Of a stretch of DNA of 46,518 nucleotides, positions 33,705-42,557 are shown one piece after another. Within the stretch, counting starts at the first letter, position 1. Each line of letters starts with the position of its first letter. The stretch is from NCBI RefSeq assembly GCF_018919165.1, contig NZ_JAHLQM010000023.1:1-46518 (forward strand), given 5' to 3'. Below the pieces are notes generated by a model. It was not told the DNA's origin, did not search any database, and saw only the letters and a list, made by a program, of their open reading frames with translations. A program made the translations under genes and the position numbers. This DNA is from Amphibacillus sp. MSJ-3. Lineage in GTDB: Bacteria; Bacillota; Bacilli; Bacillales; Amphibacillaceae.

Positions 33705-35141
33705 TTATTCAGATTCAAACGCTTGTAAATCAATTGGATCAGATTTATTAACCATTTCAACCGCTCGTTCCAAGTTTTCTTGAACTTTGTTATTATAATA
33801 TTTCAATTGCGTTGGATAATCTTCTCTATCTGCAAAGATACTCATTCCAATATCCCCAAGATCAGGAGTCACAGGCTGAATAAGGCTATATACCTTTTGA
33901 TTCTCCGGATGATCAATCAGCGGATTGAAGGTTTCCTCACTTTGCTCCATTGCATATTGATAATAAGCTTTCATGATCGGATCTTTGATATCCGCTTCTG
34001 TTATATCTTTTCGGATAGAAACAAATCCACCTTGGCTTACTAATTCTTTTTGATACTCATAGGAATATAAATATTTTAGATATTCTGCCGCTACATCCGG
34101 ATGTTCACTCGTTGCTGAGATACCTAACCACCCCTTATTGAAGGGACGACTGATTTTTGTTTGCTTATTTGGATCTGGTACCGGTAATTTCATGACTCCA
34201 TAATTCAAAGAAGGATTTTGTTCATTCCAAGTCGGTATTGACCAAGAGCCTTGGATAATAAACGCCGCATGACCTTCGCCAAATACATTTCGGGCCTCAG
34301 GTGCGGTTAGAAAACCAGAATCCGGATGAAAAAGTCCCTTTTCATAAAGTTCATAATAAAAATCAAATACAGAGATGACCCCTTCTGAATCATAGACTGC
34401 TTCTCCATTTTTAAGAAATATTTGATCTGTAGGTCCAATGTTGATCCCTGCTAACTCTGACAAAGAGCGGATTTCAAGATCTAAGCGATTTTTCTGGGCA
34501 CCACTAGCGACAAGGCCATAATAACTCCCTTGACCTTTCGCTGTGATTTCCGAACAAATATCAATGAATTCATCCCATGTCAAAGGTGTAGCCGGATCAA
34601 TTTCAATTGATGATTCTTTTAAGAGATCTTTATTATAAAAAACGAGTGTATTAGGTATTTCAATCGCTTCAGGGAGTAAATACCTTTTACCATCCCTAGT
34701 CGTAACATTCGATTGCCAAATTTCATCGCTAAATTGACTAAAAAAGTCCTCGGTTAGATAATTATCTAAAGGTAAAAACCAGCCCTCATCAATCGCAGTT
34801 GAAAAGGTGGCTGTTGATGGCAAAGGAAATAAATCTGGAGCATTTCCAGAGCGTATCCCCGAAACAACCGTTTCATTAAATTGCGCCTGCGTCAATGTCG
34901 TATAATTAATCGTTACATTTGGGTGGTCTTTCATAAACTGTTCATTTAACTTTTGGCGAGCTTTTTTAGTACTATCACTCCAATCGACTATATTTAAGGT
35001 TACCTTTTCGTCAGGATCTGTATGAACGATCGGTTGATCAATTGATTCAATTTGCTGGGATCCCTTTGGGACAATTTGGACACCACAGCCAGATAGAAAT
35101 ACAACTAACAACAGGGATAAAATCGAAAGTTTCTCTCTCAT
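33705..35141 (-). CDS. Extracellular sugar-binding lipoprotein (ABC, family 1)
   Basis: A 478-residue solute-binding protein of a carbohydrate ABC importer. It has a lipoprotein signal (LLLVVFLSGC, lipid-modified Cys19) and the family-1 pattern: TLNIVDWSDSTKKARQKLNEQFMKDHPNVTIN, SGNAPDLFPL, VFYNKDLLKESSIEI, TWDEFIDIC, GHAAFIIQGSW, GWLGISATSEHPDVAAEYLKYL. It would capture a sugar outside the cell. The permease gene just upstream is truncated and no second permease or ATPase is here, so it may be an orphan unless served by another system. The ATG follows AAAGGAGTAAAAC. Confidence 0.9.
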   Translation of the reverse strand: MREKLSILSLLLVVFLSGCGVQIVPKGSQQIESIDQPIVHTDPDEKVTLNIVDWSDSTKKARQKLNEQFMKDHPNVTINYTTLTQAQFNETVVSGIRSGNAPDLFPLPSTATFSTAIDEGWFLPLDNYLTEDFFSQFSDEIWQSNVTTRDGKRYLLPEAIEIPNTLVFYNKDLLKESSIEIDPATPLTWDEFIDICSEITAKGQGSYYGLVASGAQKNRLDLEIRSLSELAGINIGPTDQIFLKNGEAVYDSEGVISVFDFYYELYEKGLFHPDSGFLTAPEARNVFGEGHAAFIIQGSWSIPTWNEQNPSLNYGVMKLPVPDPNKQTKISRPFNKGWLGISATSEHPDVAAEYLKYLYSYEYQKELVSQGGFVSIRKDITEADIKDPIMKAYYQYAMEQSEETFNPLIDHPENQKVYSLIQPVTPDLGDIGMSIFADREDYPTQLKYYNNKVQENLERAVEMVNKSDPIDLQAFESE

Positions 35142-35145
35142 TGTT

Positions 35146-35343
35146 TTACTCCTTTACCGCGCCAGAAATACCTTGGATAAAATAGCGTTGAAATAGTAGA
35201 AATAAGCAGACCATCGGCACGATCGTAATACATGCTCCTGCTGCCATATTCCCCCATTCTACGATATTCTCACCTTGGAATGAGCCACCAAGCTTGATGT
35301 CTTGGGCTTTTTTATGGTTGAGTTGTACCATAAGAATAATCAT
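35146..35343 (-). pseudogene. Sugar ABC permease, C-terminal fragment
   Basis: About 60 residues match only the C-terminal end of MalG-type carbohydrate permeases: LGGSFQGENIVEWGNMAAGA and LFLLFQRYFIQGISGAVKE, including the last membrane helix. A full permease has about 275-300 residues, so the first three-quarters, with the EAA loop, is lost. The break lies near 35330-35345, beyond which the sequence has no permease coding. It ends 4 bp before the binding-protein gene, as in an intact operon. A GGAGGGGTGGG lies upstream of an in-frame ATG, but a working transporter is not expected. Confidence 0.75.
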
Positions 35344-35989
35344 CTGCTTTTTCCCACCCCTCCAACCCGCATTCCACCGTTCGAGTCATAATAAAGTTTT
35401 GCTACGGAACCCCCATTTTCACACTTTTTTGCTTCAAAAATGACCGTTTTTCGAGCTCTTTTCGGCTGTTTTTTCATGGTTTTTTCGGTGTTGGAATAAA
35501 GATTTGATAATGGAATGAAGATAAAATCGAGAAAAGATAGTGGATAAAAGAAGGCTAAAATAAAGAGAAAAATATTGAATGAGTATTGATTTGTTATTGA
35601 ATTGGATATTGGATAAACCCAGTAATGACAATGATTTAGGAACATAACTGTATTGAAAAAATATTGAAAAAGCCATGAAAAAACTCGGGCTCCTGTTGAG
35701 GAAAACCCGAGAATTTATTGGATCTATATTGAAAAAGCAAATGTTTATTATTACGAAATCGGTGGTGGGAGTAGCAGATGTTTATTTTGACAGTCAGGTG
35801 TTTATTATTGATCTACATAGTAGAAAAAGAGTTTCAGATATAAGAAAATAGATTTTCTACTTAAATTACTTTCTTAACCTTTTGGTACAAAACCCACCAA
35901 GTAAGTCATCATCCACACTACTTTTCGAGAGTGAAGTATTTTAGAATAAAGATCAGAAGAACCTATTAAGCATCCAGTCCGATCTTAAT
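35344..35989. other. Gene-free, AT-rich insert behind the truncated permease
   Basis: Overlapping frames here encode only low-complexity Phe/Ser/Ile-rich sequence and are not credible genes. A clear terminator-type hairpin on the - strand (CTCGGG / CCCGAG, 35683-35712, then TTTTTT) suggests the end of a lost gene. AATAAACATYTGCT-type motifs recur near 35735-35810. I take this as the scar of a deletion or insertion. Confidence 0.5.
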
Positions 35990-36631
35990 TTAATTGTTCT
36001 TTTTCAATTTATCTATATGTCCACCTATTATGAACTCGAGATTATCACTAATTTTCTTAGGATCCCAATCCCACCACTTTATTGTTAGCCAATCCTCTAT
36101 TACTTTATCTGAATAACGTTTTTTTATAACTATCGCAGGATTTCCTCCAACAACTGTATAGGGGGCTACATTTTTTGTAACAACTGATTGTGCAGCAATT
36201 ATTGCTCCATCTCCAATTTTGACTCCAGGCATAATTGTTACATCTCTTCCTATCCATACATCATTTCCGACTTCAGTATCTCCTTTAATCAGCAGGTCGT
36301 CTAAGGTAGGTACATACATATCCCACCCACTGCCAAACAAATGGAATGGATAAGTAGAGCCATCCATTTGATGGTTCGCTCCATTCATAATAAAGGTTGT
36401 TCCTGGACCTATCGAACAAAACTTTCCTATAATCAGTTCATCACCTATTACTTCATAGTGATATAGAACTTGTTCTTCAAATGACTCTCCATGTTTACTA
36501 TCGTAGTACGAATAATCCCCAACAGAAACATTTTTTCTTGTTATAGTTGGCTTAATAAATTGAACATTTTTATTTCCTTCTAATGGAAATAGAGTTTGTG
36601 GATTTGGTCCAGGAAAATTATTAGCAGACAT
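35990..36631 (-). CDS. Vat-like streptogramin A O-acetyltransferase
   Basis: A 213-residue hexapeptide-repeat (left-handed beta-helix) acetyltransferase of the xenobiotic class. It closely follows Vat proteins: [61 protein letters not shown] with the catalytic His87, [46 protein letters not shown] and IKWWDWD. Vat enzymes acetylate virginiamycin M/dalfopristin with acetyl-CoA. The length is normal, and the ATG has a GGAGTG. Resistance is inferred. An ABC-F gene 3 kb away would complement it. Confidence 0.9.
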   Translation of the reverse strand: MSANNFPGPNPQTLFPLEGNKNVQFIKPTITRKNVSVGDYSYYDSKHGESFEEQVLYHYEVIGDELIIGKFCSIGPGTTFIMNGANHQMDGSTYPFHLFGSGWDMYVPTLDDLLIKGDTEVGNDVWIGRDVTIMPGVKIGDGAIIAAQSVVTKNVAPYTVVGGNPAIVIKKRYSDKVIEDWLTIKWWDWDPKKISDNLEFIIGGHIDKLKKNN

Positions 36632-36970
36632 AAACTCACTCCTTTATATCATTGTTTAAAGATGATTTGCCAATTTAATCACAACGAATTATTTCACAAA
36701 GGCCGAGGCAGCGGTCATTTTTCCATTTCCCCTACTAACTGATTAAAGTCTATTTTTTTATAGTCAAAAAATGCTTAATAATGTTACTCGAAGTATGAAT
36801 CAATTAAGAAATGGATTCAACTACCATGAAAGATATACTTTTAATAGAGGGGCTCTAAAAACGGAACAGCTGTATCATCTCCAATTCTAGAACTTCTTCA
36901 GAAAAAACAATATTGAACACCAATAAAAAAGATATAATTAATGGTCATATTCTTAATTTCAATTTACATT
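36632..36970. other. Gene-free stretch with a possible decayed repeat end
   Basis: ACTGATTAAAGTCTATTTTT (about 36736-36758) resembles the 3' end of the modular repeats (ACTGATTAAAGTTTCACTTT). Nothing else of the family is recognisable, and no gene is supported. Confidence 0.3.
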
Positions 36971-37507
36971 TTATTCAAAAAACACATGAGGATATTCAAC
37001 AACTCCTGAAACTTTATCAAGGGTATTTTCACCTAACTCCACTGCCATAAATGCCTCGTCTGGTACTTCAAAAGGTGTTTTTATTCCCCAAGTGGATGCT
37101 TTTTTGAACCCGAACTTCGGATAATATTCAGGATGCCCCAAAACAACAACCGAATTAAACCTAAGCTCTTTTGCCTTTTGCAATGCTTTACTAATCAATA
37201 ATTTACCTACGCCTTGATTTTGATATTCTGGTAGGACAGATACAGGTGCAAGAGCCAGTGACTCTACAACTTGATCTTCATTTTTAATTTTTATCTTGGA
37301 TAATATAATATGTCCCACTTGTTTGTTATCATCATTATCCATCGCCACTAAAGATAATTCTGGTATAAATACGTTTGAATTTCTAATACGAGACACCAAA
37401 TGATGCTCATTTTTATCACTGTGCTCCGCATTAGCGAATGCATTCTTTACCACTTCTTCAGTTATTTTATAGTCTTTCACCTGTTCTTGTTTAATTACTA
37501 TGTTCAT
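36971..37507 (-). CDS. GNAT N-acetyltransferase (YhbS-like), paralogue 1
   Basis: A 178-residue acetyl-CoA-dependent N-acetyltransferase. The core reads ESLALAPVSVLPEYQNQGVG with the Q/RxxGxG-type acetyl-CoA loop, then VVVLGHPEYYPKFGFKKAS, typical of YhbS/RimI-like proteins. It is about 83% identical to the protein at 43446-43982 (about 30 differences over 178 residues). I chose ATG 37507 because AGGAGC lies upstream; an ATG nine codons earlier has no ribosome site. It follows the alpha/beta hydrolase gene by 36 bp. The substrate is unknown. Confidence 0.88.
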   Translation of the reverse strand: MNIVIKQEQVKDYKITEEVVKNAFANAEHSDKNEHHLVSRIRNSNVFIPELSLVAMDNDDNKQVGHIILSKIKIKNEDQVVESLALAPVSVLPEYQNQGVGKLLISKALQKAKELRFNSVVVLGHPEYYPKFGFKKASTWGIKTPFEVPDEAFMAVELGENTLDKVSGVVEYPHVFFE

Positions 37508-37543
37508 TTCTTTATAGCTCCTGTTCAAGTACATATTTTTACT

Positions 37544-38422
37544 TTACTCTTTCCCTAGAAATGTTGTAATAACTCGGGTAAACTCTTCCGGTCTCTCTTT
37601 CTGTGGCCAATGTTTACACCCTTCCATTACATACAGCTCGGAATCCTTCATAGCCTCATGTGCTTCAAACGCATGTTTAATAGGAACCGAGGTATCTTTT
37701 GATCCATGAACGATTAATGTCCGTTTTTTAATTTCAGATAGATTTTCTGCCAACTTAGTTCTAAGTCCTGTGCGTGTAATCTCACTTCTCTGGAATGACA
37801 TAAATGCTTTACCAGCATGTGGTGCTTGTAAAAATCCATAAATTTCATCTACAAGTTCTTCTGATACATTATTAGGATTTCCAAATAAACTATTTAGCAG
37901 CGTCCACTTCACAAATCTTCTGCTTTTACTTGACCATTTATACGAAAGTTCATTGAGGAATGATTGTGTATACCAATAAGTGAGAAGATGATAAGGAAGT
38001 TTACTAAATAGCCCCCACGCACCTACTAATACTAGCTTTTCTACTCGAGCTGGATATTCGAGCGTATACCCAAGAGAGATTCCTCCACCTAAAGATAGTC
38101 CAACCAAGTTAGCCTTCTCAAGGTGAAGACGATCCATTATTTGATTCAATATATCAATGTAAAAGGAAAGTGAATATTCCACATTAGGTTTATCACTTTC
38201 TCCATACCCAGGAAGGTCAGGAGCAAATACACGGTGTTTTTTTGATAAAGGACCTAATACCTCACTCCAAGATATATTTGCTGAATCAACTCCTGCACCA
38301 TGCAAAAGAATCACAGGAGAACCAGATTCTCCAGCTGTATAGCAATTGACATTTACATCATTTAATTTTAGTTTTATCGTTTTAATTTCTGGAAAGTTTT
38401 CTATCATAATATTAATCCTCAT
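37544..38422 (-). CDS. Alpha/beta hydrolase
   Basis: A 292-residue serine hydrolase. The oxyanion region VILLHGAGVDSANISW, the nucleophile elbow GLSLGGG, the acid Asp in VHGSKDTSVPI and the His in GCKHWPQKERPEEF complete a catalytic triad. It could hydrolyse esters, amides or C-C bonds; no specific activity is indicated. Two starts are possible (ATG 38422 or the ATG five codons later). It is divergent from a TetR gene across a 135-bp region with nested palindromes, so it is the likely target of that regulator, together with the following GNAT gene. Confidence 0.9.
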   Translation of the reverse strand: MRINIMIENFPEIKTIKLKLNDVNVNCYTAGESGSPVILLHGAGVDSANISWSEVLGPLSKKHRVFAPDLPGYGESDKPNVEYSLSFYIDILNQIMDRLHLEKANLVGLSLGGGISLGYTLEYPARVEKLVLVGAWGLFSKLPYHLLTYWYTQSFLNELSYKWSSKSRRFVKWTLLNSLFGNPNNVSEELVDEIYGFLQAPHAGKAFMSFQRSEITRTGLRTKLAENLSEIKKRTLIVHGSKDTSVPIKHAFEAHEAMKDSELYVMEGCKHWPQKERPEEFTRVITTFLGKE

Positions 38423-38458
38423 TCCCCTTATAATTATGAATTAATTTAACTCTTTTAT

Positions 38459-38501
38459 TTCATAATATACAAAATTTGTTGTTTCTGCAACAACTTATGA
38501 A
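38459..38501. promoter_or_regulatory. Nested palindromes between hydrolase and TetR genes
   Basis: An inner inverted repeat TTGTTG-tttctg-CAACAA (38476-38493) sits inside an outer one TTCATAA / TTATGAA (38459-38465 and 38495-38501). The divergent intergenic position is where a TetR repressor commonly controls itself and its neighbour. Confidence 0.6.
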
Positions 38502-38557
38502 CTATTTTTATTGTTTTATTACATAATTTTTATTAAACTAACTATGAGGTGAAGAAT

Positions 38558-39145
38558 ATGGATGGGTTTGAAAAACGTAGGGAACAAAAGAAAAGAGACA
38601 TATTAAATGCCGCATTAGCCCTATTCATGAAGTATGGATTACAAAAGGTATCTATTACAGAAATAGCTAAAAAGGCCAATGTATCGCAAGTCACCATATA
38701 TAATTACTTTGAAAGCAAAGATAATCTTGTTCGTTTAGTTTTTAAGTTTTATGTTGATCAGATATGGGATGAACAAAAACATTTATTAGTTAATGACCTC
38801 CCATTTAATGAGAAGATTAAAAAGATTATATTTGAAAAAGGTATTGCCGCTAATCAAATAAGTGAACGATTTTTTCAAGACTTTATGAAAGATTATGCTA
38901 GTGGGCAGAGTTATGTTGAAGAAATATATCAAAAGGAAGCCCTTCCACTCTTCATTAAACTTTTTAATGAAGGTAGAGAACAAGGATATATTGACTCTGA
39001 GATATCTAATGAAGCAATTTTATTCTATTTAAAGATGTTTCAAGAATATTTGCAACGGGAAGATGTTGCCACTATGACACTTCCAATAGCAGAGGATCTT
39101 ACCAAGCTATTCTTTTATGGCATAGCAGGTAAGAAAGAAGTATAA
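38558..39145 (+). CDS. TetR-family repressor
   Basis: A 195-residue regulator. The N-terminal HTH is clear (ILNAALALFMKYGLQKVSITEIAKKANVSQVTIYNYFESKD, residues about 12-55). The C-terminal helical domain, which would bind a ligand, has no recognised signature. I chose ATG 38558 because GAGGTGAAG lies just upstream; a GTG three codons earlier overlaps that site. It is divergent from the alpha/beta hydrolase and probably represses it through the palindromes between them. Confidence 0.92.
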   Translation: MDGFEKRREQKKRDILNAALALFMKYGLQKVSITEIAKKANVSQVTIYNYFESKDNLVRLVFKFYVDQIWDEQKHLLVNDLPFNEKIKKIIFEKGIAANQISERFFQDFMKDYASGQSYVEEIYQKEALPLFIKLFNEGREQGYIDSEISNEAILFYLKMFQEYLQREDVATMTLPIAEDLTKLFFYGIAGKKEV

Positions 39146-39232
39146 AAACCAGTTCAACATGAAGAGGCATAATGAAGAAATTGTAAAACGATAATCCAAG
39201 CAATCTCTTTAAGAAATATAATAGTGAAAAGG

Positions 39233-39260
39233 GGGTTGAATCTTATTTTAGATTCAACCC
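39233..39260. terminator. Bidirectional terminator, TetR and ABC-F genes
   Basis: The 11-bp arms GGGTTGAATCT and AGATTCAACCC lie between two convergent genes. Confidence 0.7.
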
Positions 39261-39266
39261 TTCATT

Positions 39267-40718
39267 TTAGTTTTTCAACATTAATTTTTGGTCTTCGATA
39301 ACATAAACAGAATCAGCCACTGACTCAACGAAAGTCCGATCATGTGATACGAGAAGAACCGTACCTTCATATCCATTCAAAAATCGTTCCAATGCCTCGA
39401 TACAAAAAACATCCAAAAAGTTTGTCGGTTCATCTAAAACTAATACATTATACCTTCCTAGAAATAGCTGACACAATACTAAACGAGTTGCCTCTCCACC
39501 ACTTAAATTCTGGACATTCTTTTTTATATCATTACCAGTAAAATTCATGGCATGAAGTACAGCTCTGATTTTGCTTTCATTGTAATCACTTCGATTTTTG
39601 ATAAAATCCAATACCGTTTCTTCTTTTGAAAATCGATAGTCCATTTGTTGATACGTACCTATAACAGCTTTTGGCGAGATTGTTACCCCTTCTCCATGTT
39701 TTAAAATATGATGAAGCAACGTTGTCTTACCCGAGCCATTTTTTCCTGTTATAGCAATCGTTTTTCCTAAAGGAAATTGAAATTTCGCATCTCGGAGAAG
39801 TGTTTTATCCCCTGCTTTAAGCGTTAAGCTCTCCCCCATGATCGGGAACTTATTGTGTAACTCTAGAGCTTTTGACTGATGAAAACGAATGATTTGTTCC
39901 TCTTTAGGAGCTTCTACTGCTTCCAGTTGCTCCACTCTCTGCTCGATCGCTTTTGCTGCACGTTGCATCGATTTTTGACTCGTTCCTTTTGATTTCGTTT
40001 CAAACGTTCGATTTCCTTTTACTTTTGTTACTCTCTTATCTCCTTGTGTTACTTTTTCTGCCTTCTTCATTTTTTCTTCAGCAGCTTTCATGAGACGTGT
40101 TTTTTCTTTTACATATTTTTCATGCTGTTCTAGTAGTTGTTTCTTCTCAAGCTCTTTTTGACGGACATATTCAGTGTAATTCCCTGTATATTCTGTTACA
40201 GTTCCTTCTTCTACTTCCCAAATTTTTGTCACCAATTGATCTAACACATACCGATCATGACTTACAAGTACGAGTGCACCATAATAGTACATCAATTCTT
40301 CGATAAAAAACTGCGTACCATCTGAATCAAGATGCGTGGTAGGTTCATCAATTAATCGAGCTTGATGATAGCTGGAGAAAATTTGTGCCAATTTAAGCCG
40401 TGTTTGTTCGCCACCGCTAAAGTTTCTAATTTCAGTTTCTGGAATCGCCAATTTCCCTTTTAAATCGTAATCAATCTCTGATTCGTTAGGCGTTGTTAAT
40501 TGGTCAAAATAAGCTAAATCTACGTGACGTTTGACTATTCCACTAGACGGATGAATGATCCCTGCAAGCAACTTTAACAATGTGCTCTTTCCTGCACCAT
40601 TTTTTCCCACAATACCGATACGATCAAACTGATGGATCGCTAGTCGTTCTATTTCTAATACTGTTTTATCTAAATAATTTAACTCTATATTTTCTAGTTC
40701 AAAGCATACTTTTTCCAT
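39267..40718 (-). CDS. ABC-F ribosome-protection protein (Vga/VmlR/Msr type)
   Basis: A 483-residue protein with two ABC domains and no membrane part. Walker A GKNGAGKST and signature NFSGGEQTRL are in the first domain, GKNGSGKTT and NLSGGEATRL in the second. The charged linker between them (about 180-290, many Lys/Glu) is the domain that reaches the peptidyl-transferase centre. The first Walker B is LIDEPTTHLD. The size fits antibiotic-resistance ABC-F proteins, which displace macrolides, lincosamides, streptogramin A or pleuromutilins. I chose ATG 40718 because CGGGAGGTAG precedes it. It is downstream of a Mef-like pump, with its own leader. The drug class cannot be read from sequence. Confidence 0.88.
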   Translation of the reverse strand: MEKVCFELENIELNYLDKTVLEIERLAIHQFDRIGIVGKNGAGKSTLLKLLAGIIHPSSGIVKRHVDLAYFDQLTTPNESEIDYDLKGKLAIPETEIRNFSGGEQTRLKLAQIFSSYHQARLIDEPTTHLDSDGTQFFIEELMYYYGALVLVSHDRYVLDQLVTKIWEVEEGTVTEYTGNYTEYVRQKELEKKQLLEQHEKYVKEKTRLMKAAEEKMKKAEKVTQGDKRVTKVKGNRTFETKSKGTSQKSMQRAAKAIEQRVEQLEAVEAPKEEQIIRFHQSKALELHNKFPIMGESLTLKAGDKTLLRDAKFQFPLGKTIAITGKNGSGKTTLLHHILKHGEGVTISPKAVIGTYQQMDYRFSKEETVLDFIKNRSDYNESKIRAVLHAMNFTGNDIKKNVQNLSGGEATRLVLCQLFLGRYNVLVLDEPTNFLDVFCIEALERFLNGYEGTVLLVSHDRTFVESVADSVYVIEDQKLMLKN

Positions 40719-40747
40719 AATTGCTACCTCCCGAAAATGATTCATTT

Positions 40748-40808
40748 CGTACCGATAGCTAGGACCGATACGAGCTGTTTGCTTTCATTTCAAGTTCAAG
40801 CTCGTATC
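40748..40808 (-). promoter_or_regulatory. Attenuator-like leader of the ABC-F gene with 9-codon frame
   Basis: On the - strand a 10-bp stem GATACGAGCT / AGCTCGTATC (40799-40808 with 40767-40776) competes with a second stem CGTATCGGT / ATCGGTACG (40764-40772 with 40748-40756), because both use 40767-40772. A nine-codon frame MKANSSYRS (40788 to 40759) runs through the first stem's loop and right arm. A ribosome stalled in it could switch the fold. This is the logic of drug-inducible leaders. The frame's ribosome site is weak. Confidence 0.5.
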
Positions 40809-40842
40809 AAAAAAACAATAAAAACTGCATGAATATCTCCTC

Positions 40843-42036
40843 CTATTTTGCTTTCCTTGTTATTACTGCATTTATGACAATCAAAATACCTATGATAGAA
40901 AATAATGAGGCAACACTTGTTAGTTCAATCAAAACTCCAGCTACCGCATAACCAATCGGTGTCGCCAATAACGAAATACTTGTCACAAAGCTAAAAACTC
41001 TCCCCAAGAGATGAGGCTGTATTTCTGTTTGAATAAGGGCATAGAATGGTGCTGAAAACAATGGTCCAGACAAACCAACCAAACCAGCCATCACAATAAA
41101 TGCCATAAACAATGATGGCGAAACTATACCAGAAATAAATAATGCAACCCCCATCAACAACATTCCTGCAGCCATTGTTTTTATTTTATCGAAATGATCA
41201 CCTAGTACACCTAATAGTGCTCCTCCAACAATTAATCCAATAGCAAAAATAACCTCCACGATACCCGCTTCTACAACACCTCTTTCGAAATGATTTCGTG
41301 TCATAAGTGGAAAGTAAGTACCAAGCGGAATATAAAGCATAGCGACGATGGTCATAGTAATCGTTAGCTTCAAAACAACAGGATGCTTCACTATCGCATA
41401 ATACCCTTCTTTCATTTCAGTCATAAAACCGCTAGAAACCTCTCCTTCTTTTCTTGGTACTCGTGGAATGTGAATGAACAATAAAATGCTACTTGCCATC
41501 ACAGCACCAAGAACATCTAACATCAATACCCATTCAAGTGAACTAACTGCAAGCATAGACATCCCAACTGCAGGCCCTGCAATATTTGAAATAGAACTTA
41601 TCGTCTGTCCCCAACCTGCTACCTTGGTAAGATGCTCTTCAGGTGCAAGTAAAGGTATGGATGCTTGCATTGCCGGCATATGAAATGCCGTTGCAAGAGA
41701 GCGAATAACTAAAACAAATAACACCAATAGAATACTCGGTTCATAAAAGTACATCGTAATTAATAAGGTTAAACTCCCAAGTGCAACAGTCATGTCAGCT
41801 ATAATCATCATCAATTTGCGTGAGTAGCGATCCGTAATCGTTCCAGCAAACGGACCAACCAATGCTTGCGGTAAAAATCCAGCAAGACCTGCCAATGTCA
41901 GTACGAGCGGCGAACCATCCGTTGTATCCGTTAACCACCAAATAATACTAAATTGAACAGCAGCACTACTCAATAATGAAAAGAACTGCCCAGTAAAAAT
42001 CGCAATAAATTTTCTTTTCCAATTTTTATTTTCCAT
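40843..42036 (-). CDS. MFS efflux pump, Mef-like
   Basis: A 397-residue transporter with about twelve membrane segments, similar along its length to Mef macrolide pumps: NWKRKFIAIFTGQFFSLLSS, the motif A-like FAGTITDRYSRKLMM, VIRSLATAFHMPAMQASIPL, LLAPEEHLTKVAGWGQTI and LGRVFSFVTSISLLATPIGY. It would use the proton gradient to pump drugs from the cell. The mef-then-ABC-F order is that of the mef(A)-msr(D) operon of streptococci. The ATG follows GGAGGGAAC. Sequence similarity is moderate, so macrolide use is inference. Confidence 0.88.
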   Translation of the reverse strand: MENKNWKRKFIAIFTGQFFSLLSSAAVQFSIIWWLTDTTDGSPLVLTLAGLAGFLPQALVGPFAGTITDRYSRKLMMIIADMTVALGSLTLLITMYFYEPSILLVLFVLVIRSLATAFHMPAMQASIPLLAPEEHLTKVAGWGQTISSISNIAGPAVGMSMLAVSSLEWVLMLDVLGAVMASSILLFIHIPRVPRKEGEVSSGFMTEMKEGYYAIVKHPVVLKLTITMTIVAMLYIPLGTYFPLMTRNHFERGVVEAGIVEVIFAIGLIVGGALLGVLGDHFDKIKTMAAGMLLMGVALFISGIVSPSLFMAFIVMAGLVGLSGPLFSAPFYALIQTEIQPHLLGRVFSFVTSISLLATPIGYAVAGVLIELTSVASLFSIIGILIVINAVITRKAK

Positions 42037-42052
42037 AATGTTCCCTCCAAAA

Positions 42053-42172
42053 TAAAAAAATCACAAGCATCTGCCTGTGATTGAAGTAAAGGGAAAAAGC
42101 CCTATCCATATTTTATAAGGAAGCCATGAATAGCCGTCCACAAATAAACCTACCTTTAGTATAACAAAGGTA
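42053..42172 (-). promoter_or_regulatory. Promoter, palindrome and attenuator of the Mef-like gene
   Basis: On the - strand the extended -10 TGTTATACT (core 42158-42163) lies inside the perfect repeat TACCTTT / AAAGGTA (42151-42172). About 70 bases on, ATCACAGGC...TTGTGAT followed by TTTTTTT (42053-42083) is an intrinsic terminator ending just before the ribosome site. Two small frames lie in the leader: MASL (42127-42113) with a weak site, and a 27-codon frame starting MDRAFSLYF (42109-42026) that crosses the terminator and overlaps the pump start. Transcription attenuation is likely. Confidence 0.6.
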
Positions 42173-42195
42173 AAGAAAATTTGTACAAAAAATAA

Positions 42196-42222
42196 AGAAA
42201 GGCAGAACCATCCGCCTTTCTA
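42196..42222 (-). terminator. Terminator hairpin upstream of the pump promoter
   Basis: AGAAAGGC and GCCTTTCT form an 8-bp stem followed by TTATTTTTTG on the - strand. It could end the transcript of the nucleotidyltransferase gene. The rest of 42223-42557 shows only a short inverted repeat TTTGAAC/GTTCAAA and no gene. Confidence 0.6.
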
Positions 42223-42557
42223 AACATTCCATATCATTATCCTGAATAGAGATTGTTGTTAATACCTATCGTTAAATAGGTTAAAAATACCCCAAATCGA
42301 GATAATAGATATCTTTTTAAATATGAAATGAAAGATTATTAAAAAAGGACAGACTAATCCCATTACTCTGCAAACACAAAACAGAGCCTTTGAACATATT
42401 CAATTACTGGTTCAAAGTTGGGAAACGCAGTCTCATCGAATGTGTCATTTTTTAATAATCCTCCTACCGTTTATAAATACAGTGATTAGTATAGATAATC
42501 TTTTGTCAAAAGTCAAAGGGAAATAATGCCTATACAATCTGAGAAAGTTATTTAGCC

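Noticed and set aside
35340-35676. Overlapping frames on the - strand behind the permease fragment
   Set aside because: Phe/Ser/Ile-rich low-complexity translations in shifted frames without ribosome sites; the region has terminator-like hairpins instead.
42026-42109. 27-codon frame overlapping the pump start as an independent gene
   Set aside because: No ribosome site, and it runs through the terminator stem. Reported only as a possible leader frame.
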